Assembly: GCA_009777915.1 (NCBI GenBank)
Contig: WRKV01000009.1
Location: forward strand, 1 to 32,636
DNA length: 32,636 nt
DNA from: Bacteroidales bacterium
GTDB taxonomy: Bacteria > Bacteroidota > Bacteroidia > Bacteroidales > P3
Direction of reading: 5' to 3'
The notes below the pieces were generated by a model, which made no database searches, was not told the origin of the DNA, and saw nothing but the letters and a program-made list of their open reading frames with translations. Of this stretch, positions 17,832 through 27,475 are shown in pieces; positions within the stretch are counted from its first letter, which is position 1, and every line of letters starts with the position of its first letter. The position numbers and the translations under genes were made by a program.

Positions 17832-19223
17832 TTATAAGTTCTGTAAAATTTGATAAACCTCAGAAGAGTCCTGCATTTCCGGGTGATAATCTTTGAACCA
17901 CGACACGTTGCTCGGGTCAATCAAAAAAGCAATTAACAAATCATTCAACGCCGCCTCTTTTCGATTGGCTTTGAGATTCACGATGCCTCGAATTAAAATC
18001 AATCTCGAATAATTTTCTTTTAGTACGATTTTACTTTCGATAAAATTCAGTGCCTCATGGTGCAATCCCGCGTCTACCATAGCGTAGCACACGGTGGCGA
18101 TAAATTCAGGTTGGTCTTTAGTGATTTCCACAGCACGAAAAACATGAGGTAAACCTTTGTCGAAATCCTTGTTTTCACAATACAATTCGCCCAAAGCAGC
18201 ATGAAATTCCGCAGCATCCGGATTGCGTTCCAAAGCCTCGTGCAACACAGAAAATGCTTTGTTTTTACGGTCTTGACTAAAGAGACTCATCGCTAAACAA
18301 ATCGTGGCTTGCGATGAATCCGGCTCTATTTTCAACACTTGACGAAAATAGTCTTGTGCTTTTTCATGCTCTTTCATGCGTTCGTAACACTCTGCCATGT
18401 TGAACAATGTCGCAACTTCATCGGGGGCAACGTCTAAAATCTTTTGGTAACAAGCCAAAGCGTCGGCATAGTTTTTGATGAACAAATATGTTGTAGCTTT
18501 GTGAAACCAACCGTTCAAATCATTTTCATCAATGGCAAGAACATAGTCGAAACATCGAAAAGCCTCGTCGTGCTGACCTCTTGAACGATACAACATACCC
18601 AATCCAAGCCATACTCCTTTTGCAAACGGATCGTTTTCGAGCATGCTTTCCAGATATTCAACGCCTTCATCGCTGCGATTTGCCCACTCGAAAAACAAAC
18701 TCAAATCCGCAGGTACGTAGTCGTGTAGAGGATCTATTTCGAGAACTTTTTTCAGGTATTCGATGCTTTTGTCGAAGTTGCCGAGATTCTCGTATTCGAA
18801 AGCAATGTTCATGTAAATATCTTCCAAAGCATCGGGGTCGATCATCGCTTTATTGTACTCGTTTATCGCCTGTTCACTCTTGTTTTGAACGCTGTAAACG
18901 GTGCCCTTTGCAAAGAAAATTTCGGGATTGTTGGGTTCGATGGCTTCTAATTTTTCCAACAAATCCATAGCCTTTTCAGGTTCGTTTTCGGTGGCTAAAT
19001 ACTGAGCTTCGCGAAGTTTTAATTCCGTATTTTCCGGATTGAGAGACAACCCAACATCTAAGGCTTTTCGAGCCATTTCGGCATTTTCCTCGTTGAAATA
19101 ATAATCGATGATATCAATTAAATCTTCCGTATCAAAGAAATAACTTATGTTTTCGTTTATGTTGTTTTCAAAGCGTTTGATGAGTTCCTTAAATTCGCTG
19201 TCGTATAGTTCGTCTGTTTGCAT
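17832..19223 (-). CDS. Tetratricopeptide repeat protein
   Basis: Successive TPR motifs (e.g. GNFDKSIEYLKKVLEIDP, GQHDEAFRCFDYVLAID). Confidence 0.85.
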   Translation of the reverse strand: MQTDELYDSEFKELIKRFENNINENISYFFDTEDLIDIIDYYFNEENAEMARKALDVGLSLNPENTELKLREAQYLATENEPEKAMDLLEKLEAIEPNNPEIFFAKGTVYSVQNKSEQAINEYNKAMIDPDALEDIYMNIAFEYENLGNFDKSIEYLKKVLEIDPLHDYVPADLSLFFEWANRSDEGVEYLESMLENDPFAKGVWLGLGMLYRSRGQHDEAFRCFDYVLAIDENDLNGWFHKATTYLFIKNYADALACYQKILDVAPDEVATLFNMAECYERMKEHEKAQDYFRQVLKIEPDSSQATICLAMSLFSQDRKNKAFSVLHEALERNPDAAEFHAALGELYCENKDFDKGLPHVFRAVEITKDQPEFIATVCYAMVDAGLHHEALNFIESKIVLKENYSRLILIRGIVNLKANRKEAALNDLLIAFLIDPSNVSWFKDYHPEMQDSSEVYQILQNL

Positions 19224-19224
19224 G

Positions 19225-20877
19225 TTAATCTATTAGTTCTTTCGCCGCTGAAATCGCCGAATCCGTAACAGTTTCGTTACTGATCATGGAGGCGATGGCG
19301 TGAATATGTTCGTCTTGATTTAATGATTTTATTTCGGAAATGGTTTGACCGTTGTCCAAACGTTTGTACACACGATAATGCGTGCGTGCTTTTGCCGCCA
19401 TTTGCGGGAGATGAGTAATCGCAATCACTTGCATGGATACCGACATATCTTGCATAATTTTGGCTACTTTTCCTGCAATATCGCCCGAAACACCGGTGTC
19501 GATTTCGTCGAAAATAATTGTAGGCAAAATATGTTGTTGATTGATGACAGATTTTATCGCCAACATTAATCTCGACAATTCCCCGCCTGATGCCACTTTG
19601 GAGAGTTCTCGCAAGTCCGAACCCAAATTTGCACTAAACATGAATTTGATAAAATCTTTGCCATGCTCGGTGAAATCTGATGTTGGCAAAAATTGTAATT
19701 CCAAACGTGCATCTTTCATACCCAACTGCGACAAGGTTTGTCCGACTTGTTGTTCGATATATTGAGCCGATTTTTTTCGAGCAAGCGAAAGATTTTCGGC
19801 TTTGTTCGTCAGGTCATTAGTCAAGCCGGTTATCAGCAATTGCAGTTTCTCAATTTTTTCGGAATTAGTTGAGATATCAAGTAGTTTCGATGATAAATCG
19901 TTTTGAATTTCGAGTAATTCTGCAATCGTTTTTACATGATGTTTGGTTTGCAAACGATAAATTTTATCCAAACGTTCGGTCCAAAGTATTTGTTTTTCTC
20001 GGTCAAAATGCACAAGGTCGGACATCGAATGGATTTCGCTGTCGATGTCTTTCAATTCAACAATAGTCGAATGAACACGATTGGAAATGTCCTCTAAATT
20101 CGGCGTTATTTTTGCAATTTTTTTCAAATTTACATCTGCAATTTGCAAAGCCGACAACACGTTTTCCTCGCCACCACTCAGCGTTTCCGACGATTGCAAA
20201 AGCACACGCTTGATGTCTTCCGAATGATTCATCAATTCCAAATCCTGTTCCATCGTTTCCTGTTCGCCGTCTGTCAAGTGCAATTCCTCCAATTCGGTAA
20301 ACAAAAACTGAAAATAATCTTGATCGGCTTTCAACTTGTTGTCCGCATCAGTCAAGTGTTTCAGGTCCTCCGAATTTTTTTTATATTCCCGATACGTATA
20401 GCGATAAGCATCTAAAAACACAGGGTTTTCAAGCAAAGCATCTACCAAGTTCAATCTAAAATTAGACTCGTTGAGGGTCAACGTTTCATGTTGTGAATGA
20501 ATATCCACCAAACGTTCACCGAGTGTTTTCAACACGTTCAGATTCACAGGTGTGTCGTTTACAAACGCACGTGATTTGCCGTTTACAGCGATTTCTCGTC
20601 GCAAAATTAACGGGTTTTCATAATCCAAATTTTCGTCATCAAAAATAGATTTCAAATCCAAATTTGCAATATCAAACGTTCCTTCAATAACACATTTTTT
20701 CTCTTGATCCATCAACGTTTGCGTATCGGCACGTTGACCTAAAATCAACGACAAAGCACCCAACAAAATAGATTTTCCGGCACCGGTTTCGCCCGTAATT
20801 ACTGAAAAACCGCTGTCAAAATCCATGGAAAGATTTTTGATTAAAGTATAATTTTGTATGTCGAGATGTTTCAACAC
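19225..20877 (-). CDS. recN: DNA repair protein RecN
   Basis: MLKHLDIQNYTLIKNLSMDFDSGFSVITGETGAGKSILLGALSLILGQRAD, ASGGELSRLMLAIKSV, TIIFDEIDTGVSG. Confidence 0.96.
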   Translation of the reverse strand: MLKHLDIQNYTLIKNLSMDFDSGFSVITGETGAGKSILLGALSLILGQRADTQTLMDQEKKCVIEGTFDIANLDLKSIFDDENLDYENPLILRREIAVNGKSRAFVNDTPVNLNVLKTLGERLVDIHSQHETLTLNESNFRLNLVDALLENPVFLDAYRYTYREYKKNSEDLKHLTDADNKLKADQDYFQFLFTELEELHLTDGEQETMEQDLELMNHSEDIKRVLLQSSETLSGGEENVLSALQIADVNLKKIAKITPNLEDISNRVHSTIVELKDIDSEIHSMSDLVHFDREKQILWTERLDKIYRLQTKHHVKTIAELLEIQNDLSSKLLDISTNSEKIEKLQLLITGLTNDLTNKAENLSLARKKSAQYIEQQVGQTLSQLGMKDARLELQFLPTSDFTEHGKDFIKFMFSANLGSDLRELSKVASGGELSRLMLAIKSVINQQHILPTIIFDEIDTGVSGDIAGKVAKIMQDMSVSMQVIAITHLPQMAAKARTHYRVYKRLDNGQTISEIKSLNQDEHIHAIASMISNETVTDSAISAAKELID

Positions 20878-21803
20878 TAGTCCAGAATCGCTTGATATTT
20901 GTTGAGATTTGCGGGGTCAAGTTCTCTGACTAACGTGATGAGTTTATTTTTTTCATCAACGGTTCCCATTCTAAAGATATTAATAATTTCCTCAGATTTA
21001 GCATCAAAAAACACTTGTTTGAAAAGCAAACTCGGTCGTTGTCTATTGACCCTTTGCAGGATCTCCAAACTTTGCGTAATTGCTCGACGAGCAACACTTG
21101 GATCTTGATGCATTTCGTCCATGCCTTTACGATGGTAAACAAAGTAAATTTCGTGAACTTCTCTAAGATTTCCATTCGTGAGATTTTCTGCCAACCAGTA
21201 GCGGTTTGCAGCGTTTCGCGAACTTGATTTCCAGCCTTCATTTTCTGATGCAGAAAGATCTTGACAACGCATAACAATGTCCATGGCTCTGTCGAAAAAC
21301 TGTAATCCCGCATCTTTTCCGAAAGAATTAAACGTCAGACCCAAAGCGATATTCGCATAATATGCCAATATAGCGGTCAGATTATTATGAATCATGCCGT
21401 CCGAATACTGCAACGGATCGTATTCCGCATAACGAAATGAAATATCTTTGTCCATGAAATTCAACAGCACCGAATTGTAAGTCGAATTAAAGACCGGACG
21501 TCGAACTTGAACACTCAAACTTCCCGAAATCTCGTTTGATCTTGCATCGTGTTTTTGCACAACTAACGTGAAACTACACTCAATTCGTTCGGTTGGAGAG
21601 AATGTAAAATCTGTCCAGCGTCTGCCGTTTATGAACTCAAACATCGACGATTGAAGGGTTTCGAAAATCCTTCGGTCAGAGGTTTGAATCTGTGATGCAT
21701 TGACTTGCACAACAACATTCAATTCTTGTGCGTAACCCACACAACCCAAGCAAATCCAAAAAATGATTAGTTTAACGGTTTTCATAGATTCCATTATTTT
21801 CAT
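20877..21803 (-). CDS. DUF4835 family protein
   Basis: ELNVVVQVNASQIQTSDRRIFETLQSSMFEFINGRRWTDFTFSPTERIECSF...YDPLQYSD pattern; start could also be 21785. Confidence 0.8.
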   Translation of the reverse strand: MKIMESMKTVKLIIFWICLGCVGYAQELNVVVQVNASQIQTSDRRIFETLQSSMFEFINGRRWTDFTFSPTERIECSFTLVVQKHDARSNEISGSLSVQVRRPVFNSTYNSVLLNFMDKDISFRYAEYDPLQYSDGMIHNNLTAILAYYANIALGLTFNSFGKDAGLQFFDRAMDIVMRCQDLSASENEGWKSSSRNAANRYWLAENLTNGNLREVHEIYFVYHRKGMDEMHQDPSVARRAITQSLEILQRVNRQRPSLLFKQVFFDAKSEEIINIFRMGTVDEKNKLITLVRELDPANLNKYQAILD

Positions 21804-21891
21804 TTTGCAAAGATACGAAAAAAAAACGAAATGCGGAGCATTTTGTTTTTTTTATTTACTATTTCACGGTTCACACCTCATAGTTCACCAA

Positions 21892-21930
21892 TTTGCATAT
21901 TCCAAAAAAAAATTGTATCTTTGCAAAAAA
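21892..21930 (+). promoter_or_regulatory. Promoter block TTTGCATATTCCAAAAAAAAATTGTATCTTTGCAAAAAA of leader copy 2
   Basis: TTTG and TAtcTTTG boxes; near-identical block at 32219-32256. Confidence 0.7.
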
Positions 21931-22001
21931 TTATCAACAAAAAATCAAACTATGAAATAAACGAAAATATAAATAAAATATAGCAATAGGCTTTATTCTT
22001 T

Positions 22002-22119
22002 GTCGTCGAAAATTTAGCGATTTATGACCATTCACAAAAGAATAAGTTTTTTGTTCACGCATATAGCGTGAACTTGACTTATCCTTGTGAATTATGGTTA
22101 CGCTAAATACCACGACGGC
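22002..22119 (+). ncRNA. Long stacked stem-loop leader, copy 2
   Basis: Nested pairs: GTCGTCG/CGACGGC (22002-08/22113-19), TTTAGCG/CGCTAAA (22013-19/22101-07), ACCA/TGGT, TTCACAA/TTGTGAA (22031-37/22085-91), ATAAGT/ACTTAT, GTTCACGC-ATATA-GCGTGAAC (22053-73). Confidence 0.75.
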
Positions 22120-22149
22120 GGGAAACAGTTAAGTTTCACGCTTTTTTTT
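22118..22149 (+). terminator. Intrinsic-terminator-like hairpin GCGGGAAAC-AGTTAA-GTTTCACGC followed by 8 T, in leader copy 2
   Basis: 9-position stem with one mismatch plus T-run. Confidence 0.7.
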
Positions 22150-22206
22150 ATTGCCCTAAACCATAACTCATAACTCATAAATCATAAATAACAAACCAAA
22201 ACAATC

Positions 22207-23526
22207 ATGAAAAAAACAATCTTTATCTCAATCCTTTTCGCAGCTTTTGCGACCAAAAGTTTCGCTTATTGCCCCATTCCGCAATGGTGTCCTAAAGCAG
22301 ATTTGCATCAGGTTCTTTGTCCCGGCGACACAATAGAAACTATTGAATTTCCTTCGGTGATAGCTAAAACCCTGATCATCACTTGGTGGACGAACGAGAC
22401 ACGCACCAACTTTATGCTCACTCCTCCCCCCGGCATTACGGTTTCCGGCGGTGCCTCGACTCCGCTCGGTGACCGAGAATATGCGTGGCCTGTTTCCATA
22501 AAAGGTGCACCTACAACCCCCGGCACTCACCACTATACCGTAAGCAATACCTGTGGCGTGGAGTTGCTTCACGGTAGTATTACCGTCGCAGGACCGCCCA
22601 CCATCGGCACGGTTACACCCGACACTGATCAAGCTACGCCACAAAACATACCTTTTCCCTCAACACTCACATTCACAGATGATCCCATTGGCATGCCACC
22701 GATTACCGTTCAATGGTTTTCCAATACAACCGCAAGCAATAGCGGTGGCACAAACTTGGGCACTGCAAACGGTGCACAAACCGCGACCTTTACACCACCG
22801 AGTGATGTTGTAAACACAACAGGTGTGTACTACTACGCCGTGGCGACCGACCGTTGTGGAAGCACGACTGCAACAATCAATACTAGTGGCAAGCATATAG
22901 TGTTACCCGCAACAGGCTGTGACCTTGTTACAGGCAGCAGAGACAGCGTTACCATCACTTCGGCAGATTTTGCAACCGCTCAAACATGGAGCCCCGGCAC
23001 TTCGTCGTTGGTTTGGTCTGATGCGGTGATTTCACCTCAATGCACGCCAAGAGGCGACTCTTACAATGGCGGGTCTACCAACAACTACAATGTAGATTGT
23101 CGTGCTCCCACCAATGGTTTTGATGGTCATTACTTTTCGTGGTGTGCCGTGATGAAGTATGCGGACATTCTTTGTCCGGGCACGTGGCGAGTACCGACTA
23201 CGGCGGAGTTTTTGGAGTTGCATCAAAGTCTTGGTCATGCGGCTCCTGCGACACAGACAGGTAGCGTACCTATAATTGCGGACACCTATATGGGCATCAT
23301 CGGCACTGGCGGTCCCGACGGTGTTACGGAAAATCACGGAGGGTCTTGGGGGGGCTCCCGCTTTAATGCGTACGCGGGCAGTCTGTCGAGTACGGATTCG
23401 AACTACTGGTCGTCCTCGGAGGACAGCACCACGAGTGCGTTCGACCTGCGCTACAGTGCGTCGAATGTCTACCCGCAGCACACCCCCACTAAGACTAACG
23501 GGTTCGCCTTGCGGTGTGTGCGTTAG
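22207..23526 (+). CDS. Secreted Ig/PKD-like repeat protein with C-terminal Fib_succ_major/C-type-lectin-like domain; candidate DGR target (paralog 2)
   Basis: Signal peptide MKKTIFISILFAAFATKSFA; TWRVPTTAEFLEL; NYWSSSEDSTTSAFDLRYSASNVYPQHTPTKTNGFALRCVR. Confidence 0.85.
   Translation: MKKTIFISILFAAFATKSFAYCPIPQWCPKADLHQVLCPGDTIETIEFPSVIAKTLIITWWTNETRTNFMLTPPPGITVSGGASTPLGDREYAWPVSIKGAPTTPGTHHYTVSNTCGVELLHGSITVAGPPTIGTVTPDTDQATPQNIPFPSTLTFTDDPIGMPPITVQWFSNTTASNSGGTNLGTANGAQTATFTPPSDVVNTTGVYYYAVATDRCGSTTATINTSGKHIVLPATGCDLVTGSRDSVTITSADFATAQTWSPGTSSLVWSDAVISPQCTPRGDSYNGGSTNNYNVDCRAPTNGFDGHYFSWCAVMKYADILCPGTWRVPTTAEFLELHQSLGHAAPATQTGSVPIIADTYMGIIGTGGPDGVTENHGGSWGGSRFNAYAGSLSSTDSNYWSSSEDSTTSAFDLRYSASNVYPQHTPTKTNGFALRCVR
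23401..23520 (+). other. Candidate DGR variable region (copy 2) ending in GGGTTCGCCTTGCGGTGTGTG
   Basis: AACTACTGGTCGTCCTCGGAG followed by codons GAC/AGC/ACC/TAC/CAC/ACT/AAC, many reachable from AAC/AAT by substitution at A; C-terminal location. Confidence 0.65.
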
Positions 23527-23535
23527 ATGCAGGTT

Positions 23536-23569
23536 TTTGTAGGGGCGAGGCATGCCTCGCCCCTACAAA
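23536..23569. repeat. Perfect palindrome TTTGTAGGGGCGAGGCATGCCTCGCCCCTACAAA downstream of VR-like region 2
   Basis: 34 nt perfect self-complementarity. Confidence 0.95.
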
Positions 23570-23778
23570 TGTTTTTCAAGAAATTTGTATTCATCGTGAT
23601 GCATAAAAAAACCGCGATAATTTTTTTGCTTTCGGCAGAGGCATGGAGAAAATTATGGCGATTTCGCCGATTTACCGCAGTATGATAACAACTATTTTCG
23701 TTTCAAAATATAAATCAAATTTACCGAAAAAAATTTTTATTTCAAAAAAAAATCGTAACTTTGCAAAAAACTATAGTC

Positions 23779-23820
23779 ATGACTACGAAAGAAATGATTG
23801 AAAAAACGATTAATGAATAA
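23779..23820 (+). CDS. Putative small ORF MTTKEMIEKTINE
   Basis: ATG ~15-20 nt after promoter-like TAACTTTGCA (23756-23765); no independent evidence of translation. Confidence 0.3.
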   Translation: MTTKEMIEKTINE

Positions 23821-23847
23821 AATTTGTTGATGTTGTGAAAATAACCA

Positions 23848-23883
23848 AAAACACTGAATAACCTTTTTAGTATTCAGTGTTTT
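23848..23883. terminator. Bidirectional terminator-like hairpin AAAACACTGAATA-acctttttag-TATTCAGTGTTTT
   Basis: 13 bp perfect stem between the + strand small ORF and the - strand tRNA-Phe. Confidence 0.8.
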
Positions 23884-23894
23884 CTGTTTTTCGA

Positions 23895-23970
<76 letters not shown>

Positions 23971-24046
23971 ATCCGTATTTGAGGGTGCAAAGGTACGAAA
24001 AATTTTTGAATTGACCAAATTTTTTTGTATCTTTGCACTAAATTTT

Positions 24047-24775
24047 ATGAAAACACTTACCATAGACATAGGAAATACCCTCACCAAATGCACCGTTTTT
24101 CAAAACGCTGAAATGCTGAATTTTCAAGCTTTTGAACGATTTGAGGAAAAACATTTATACGAAATTTCTAACCAATTTCAATTAGATGCTTACATTGTTT
24201 CGTCTGTTGCAAATGAACCGGATTTTTTACACCATGTCCTGAATAATGTAAAATATATCAAATTTAATCATCAAACGCCAATCCCCATTATCAACCAATA
24301 CGAAACACCCGAAACCTTAGGTTTAGACCGCTTAGCACTCGCTGTTGCTGCAACCAAACTTGCACCAAAAACCGATGCGTTGGTCATCTCCGCAGGAACA
24401 TGCATCACCTACGATTTTATCACATCAAAAAATGTATATTTAGGTGGTGCAATTTCACCGGGATTACAGATGCGGGCACGTGCAATGAACCAATTTACCG
24501 AACGCCTGCCATTAGTGGATTTGCCCGCAGAAATCAACTATTGCGAAACAAATTCAATAGCCGCAATTCAATCCGGAATTGTGAAAGGAACATTAGACGA
24601 AATTGAAGCAAAAATTCGTTTCTTTTTAGAAAAAAATCCGAACGGAAAAATTTTTTTGACGGGTGGCGATCAAAATTATTTGGTAAATTCAATAAAAAAT
24701 CGTACCTTTGCAGTTTGCAACATGGTATCAATCGGACTTAATGAAATACTCAACTATAACATCAAAAAAACTTAA
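24047..24775 (+). CDS. coaX: Type III pantothenate kinase
   Basis: TIDIGNTLTKCTVF, LGLDRLALAVAA, VISAGTCITYDFI, GGAISPGLQMRARAM, FLTGGD. Confidence 0.93.
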   Translation: MKTLTIDIGNTLTKCTVFQNAEMLNFQAFERFEEKHLYEISNQFQLDAYIVSSVANEPDFLHHVLNNVKYIKFNHQTPIPIINQYETPETLGLDRLALAVAATKLAPKTDALVISAGTCITYDFITSKNVYLGGAISPGLQMRARAMNQFTERLPLVDLPAEINYCETNSIAAIQSGIVKGTLDEIEAKIRFFLEKNPNGKIFLTGGDQNYLVNSIKNRTFAVCNMVSIGLNEILNYNIKKT

Positions 24776-26075
24776 ACTGCTAATCATACCGTTGTTTGCC
24801 GTCTTTTTGGCAGATGATTTTCAAGCACAAAATGTTTCCCTTTCGCCGTATTCTCGATTTGGAATAGGGGATTTGCAATCCGCTCAACAACCAAGAAACA
24901 TGGCTATGGGAGGAATGTCTATCGGACTAACCAGAGCATCAAATTTGACTTACAAAAATCCGGCATCGTACATGAATTTGGATTCCTTGATGGTTAATTT
25001 CGAAATAAGTATGAAGGCTGTTTATTCCAAATTACGTGAAAAAAAAATAGACGGTACAGAAGTTTCTGCAAATACAAACAGAGCAGCATTGGGACAAATT
25101 ACATTCGCTTTTCCCATCACATCTTGGTTGAAATCGAATGTGGGACTGATTCCAAATTCAAATATGAGTTACGATGTTGTTCGTGAAGTTGGTCCTGAAC
25201 ATAAAGATTATGATCCAAATGTCGGCAGACAAATACTCAATAACCACGGGCAAGGCGGACTGAATCAAGTGTTTTTCGGAATGGCAACAGGAACCAATCG
25301 CCTGTCGTTTGGAGTCAATATCAATTATCAATTCGGTGCCATCACACGTAATTCACAATTATTATTTGTAGACACGATTTTACAACTTCCCTGGATAACC
25401 GAACAAAACAGATACGTAGAAACATCGGGCGTTTTTTTTAATTTAGGACTTCAATACAAACAACCTCTGAACGACCGCTACCAACTTGGCTTTGGAGCTA
25501 CATACACTCCGAAATACAAATTGAATGCATCAAGAAATGTGCAAATACTCGCAAAACTGCGTGAATTCGGTGTTGCAGACATTGTAGACGTCATTTATGA
25601 CGGTGAAAACGAAAAGGGAAAAATAGGAATGCCGGATAAATACGGTTTCGGCTTGTCGTTCGAACGACTGAATCGTTGGGTTATCGGTATGGAATATTCG
25701 GCAATAAATTTCAAAAATTATTCGGAATATGGTTATCTCAAAGATTCGGCATTGACCAACACACAAACGTTTCATGCAGGTATGGAATTAATCGGCAGAC
25801 GTTTGGATAATAATTTTCTAAATCGTTTGAGTTACCGATTCGGCTATCATTACGGCACAAATCATGTAACTTTCCAAGATTCAAAAATTAATCAATACGG
25901 CTTTACGTTCGGTTTTGGAATGCCCATTCGCAGAAGTCTATCCAGAATTGATTTTGCAGTGGAAATCGGACGAAAAGGAAATATAAACAACGGACAAATT
26001 CAAGAAAATTACGGACGTATTATCATCGGAATATCAGCATTCGACCGCTGGTTTGTTCGAGGCAGATTCGATTAA
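24741..26075 (+). CDS. Putative outer-membrane beta-barrel protein
   Basis: Signal peptide, NVSLSPYSRFGIGDLQSAQQPRNMAMGGMSIGL, beta-rich C-terminus; promoter-like TACCTTTGCA at ~24703 inside coaX. Confidence 0.7.
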   Translation: MKYSTITSKKLKLLIIPLFAVFLADDFQAQNVSLSPYSRFGIGDLQSAQQPRNMAMGGMSIGLTRASNLTYKNPASYMNLDSLMVNFEISMKAVYSKLREKKIDGTEVSANTNRAALGQITFAFPITSWLKSNVGLIPNSNMSYDVVREVGPEHKDYDPNVGRQILNNHGQGGLNQVFFGMATGTNRLSFGVNINYQFGAITRNSQLLFVDTILQLPWITEQNRYVETSGVFFNLGLQYKQPLNDRYQLGFGATYTPKYKLNASRNVQILAKLREFGVADIVDVIYDGENEKGKIGMPDKYGFGLSFERLNRWVIGMEYSAINFKNYSEYGYLKDSALTNTQTFHAGMELIGRRLDNNFLNRLSYRFGYHYGTNHVTFQDSKINQYGFTFGFGMPIRRSLSRIDFAVEIGRKGNINNGQIQENYGRIIIGISAFDRWFVRGRFD

Positions 26076-26163
26076 AACAAAAAAAATAATCGAAATTTAT
26101 TAACAACGATTAAACTTTTCAAATTTACAAACATCAAACTATAAACACAAAAAAAAAATTACG

Positions 26164-27465
26164 ATGAAAACGATGAAACCAATGATTGTACTGCTTTTCG
26201 CTCTAAGCAGTCTAAGCGTTTCCGCTCAACAGAGCTTCGGAGAAACTGAACAAGACAGTATTGAATGTATCAGAAACTTGTCTTTGTACCAAGAATCTTT
26301 TAGGCAACGAAATTTCGTTGATGCTTTTGAACCTTGGTTGGAAGTTATGCGGGTTTGTCCTGCAAATCACGTTAACACCTACATTCGTGGGTTAACAATC
26401 GTGAAAACCAAACTCGCAGGGGAAAGAGATCCCGAAAAACGTCAAGAATTACTCGATTTACTTTACGAAGTATACGATAATCGTATCAAATACTTTGGAA
26501 ATGAGGGACCGAATTTAGGTCGTAAAGCGATGGATATCATGGCTTACGAACCGACTAAAATTAGAGAGGCTTACCTGACCATTAAAAAGGCTATGGAAAC
26601 CGGTGTTGGAGAAGATTATGCCATTCCGTTCTTTTATTTTGAGTATGCTATGGTCAACGAAAAAGCCGGAAACATTGACAAAGAGGAAGTATTCGACGTT
26701 TACGATATTGTGAGTGTTTACTTGGAAAATTTGCTTAAAGTGAAACCCGGAGATACTCAAATTATGAATACGCTTGCAAATTTGGATATCGCCTTTGAGC
26801 CTTACGCAACCTGCGAAGATATCATTCCTATTTTTGAAAGAAAATGGGAGGATAACAAAGGTGATGTGGTTTTTTTGGAAAAAATTACCAAAGTATTAGA
26901 CCATAAAGATTGTAACGACAGCGAGCTGTTTTTCAAAGCCACAGAGGCTTTGCACGCCTTAAAACCTGACCCGAAAAGTGCTTATTTGATGGCAAAAATG
27001 TTGGACGGAAAAAGAGAGTATGCCGGAGTTATCGAGTATTTGAAAGATGATGCAGGAAATTTGGATAACGATCGCGATCGCGTTAGAGCGTACTTGTTGT
27101 TGGCAAGAGCCTATATGCAAGTCAGCAAATATCGCGAAGGTCGTGAGGCAGCATTGGAAGCCTTGAAAATCAATCCTAACGAGGGTTTGGCTTATATTCT
27201 CATCGGTACCATGTACGCATCAAGTGCGAGAAGTTGTGCTGATGCTCAATTTGGAGAAAGAGCTGTGTATTGGGCGGCTGTTGATAAATTCAGACGAGCC
27301 AAAGAAGTGGATCCGAACAGAACTCAATTGGCAGACGAACTCATTTCGACTTATGCCAGATTATTTCCTTCCGGAGATGACTTGTTTTTCCAAGGAATCG
27401 CTGCAGGCAGTTCATACCGTGTAGGTTGCTGGATTCAAGAAAATACAACTGTTCGTGGTCGTTAA
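26164..27465 (+). CDS. Secreted TPR-containing protein
   Basis: Signal peptide and TPR motifs (YREGREAALEALKINPNEGLAYILIGTMYASS). Confidence 0.75.
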   Translation: MKTMKPMIVLLFALSSLSVSAQQSFGETEQDSIECIRNLSLYQESFRQRNFVDAFEPWLEVMRVCPANHVNTYIRGLTIVKTKLAGERDPEKRQELLDLLYEVYDNRIKYFGNEGPNLGRKAMDIMAYEPTKIREAYLTIKKAMETGVGEDYAIPFFYFEYAMVNEKAGNIDKEEVFDVYDIVSVYLENLLKVKPGDTQIMNTLANLDIAFEPYATCEDIIPIFERKWEDNKGDVVFLEKITKVLDHKDCNDSELFFKATEALHALKPDPKSAYLMAKMLDGKREYAGVIEYLKDDAGNLDNDRDRVRAYLLLARAYMQVSKYREGREAALEALKINPNEGLAYILIGTMYASSARSCADAQFGERAVYWAAVDKFRRAKEVDPNRTQLADELISTYARLFPSGDDLFFQGIAAGSSYRVGCWIQENTTVRGR

Positions 27466-27475
27466 ATTATCTGTT

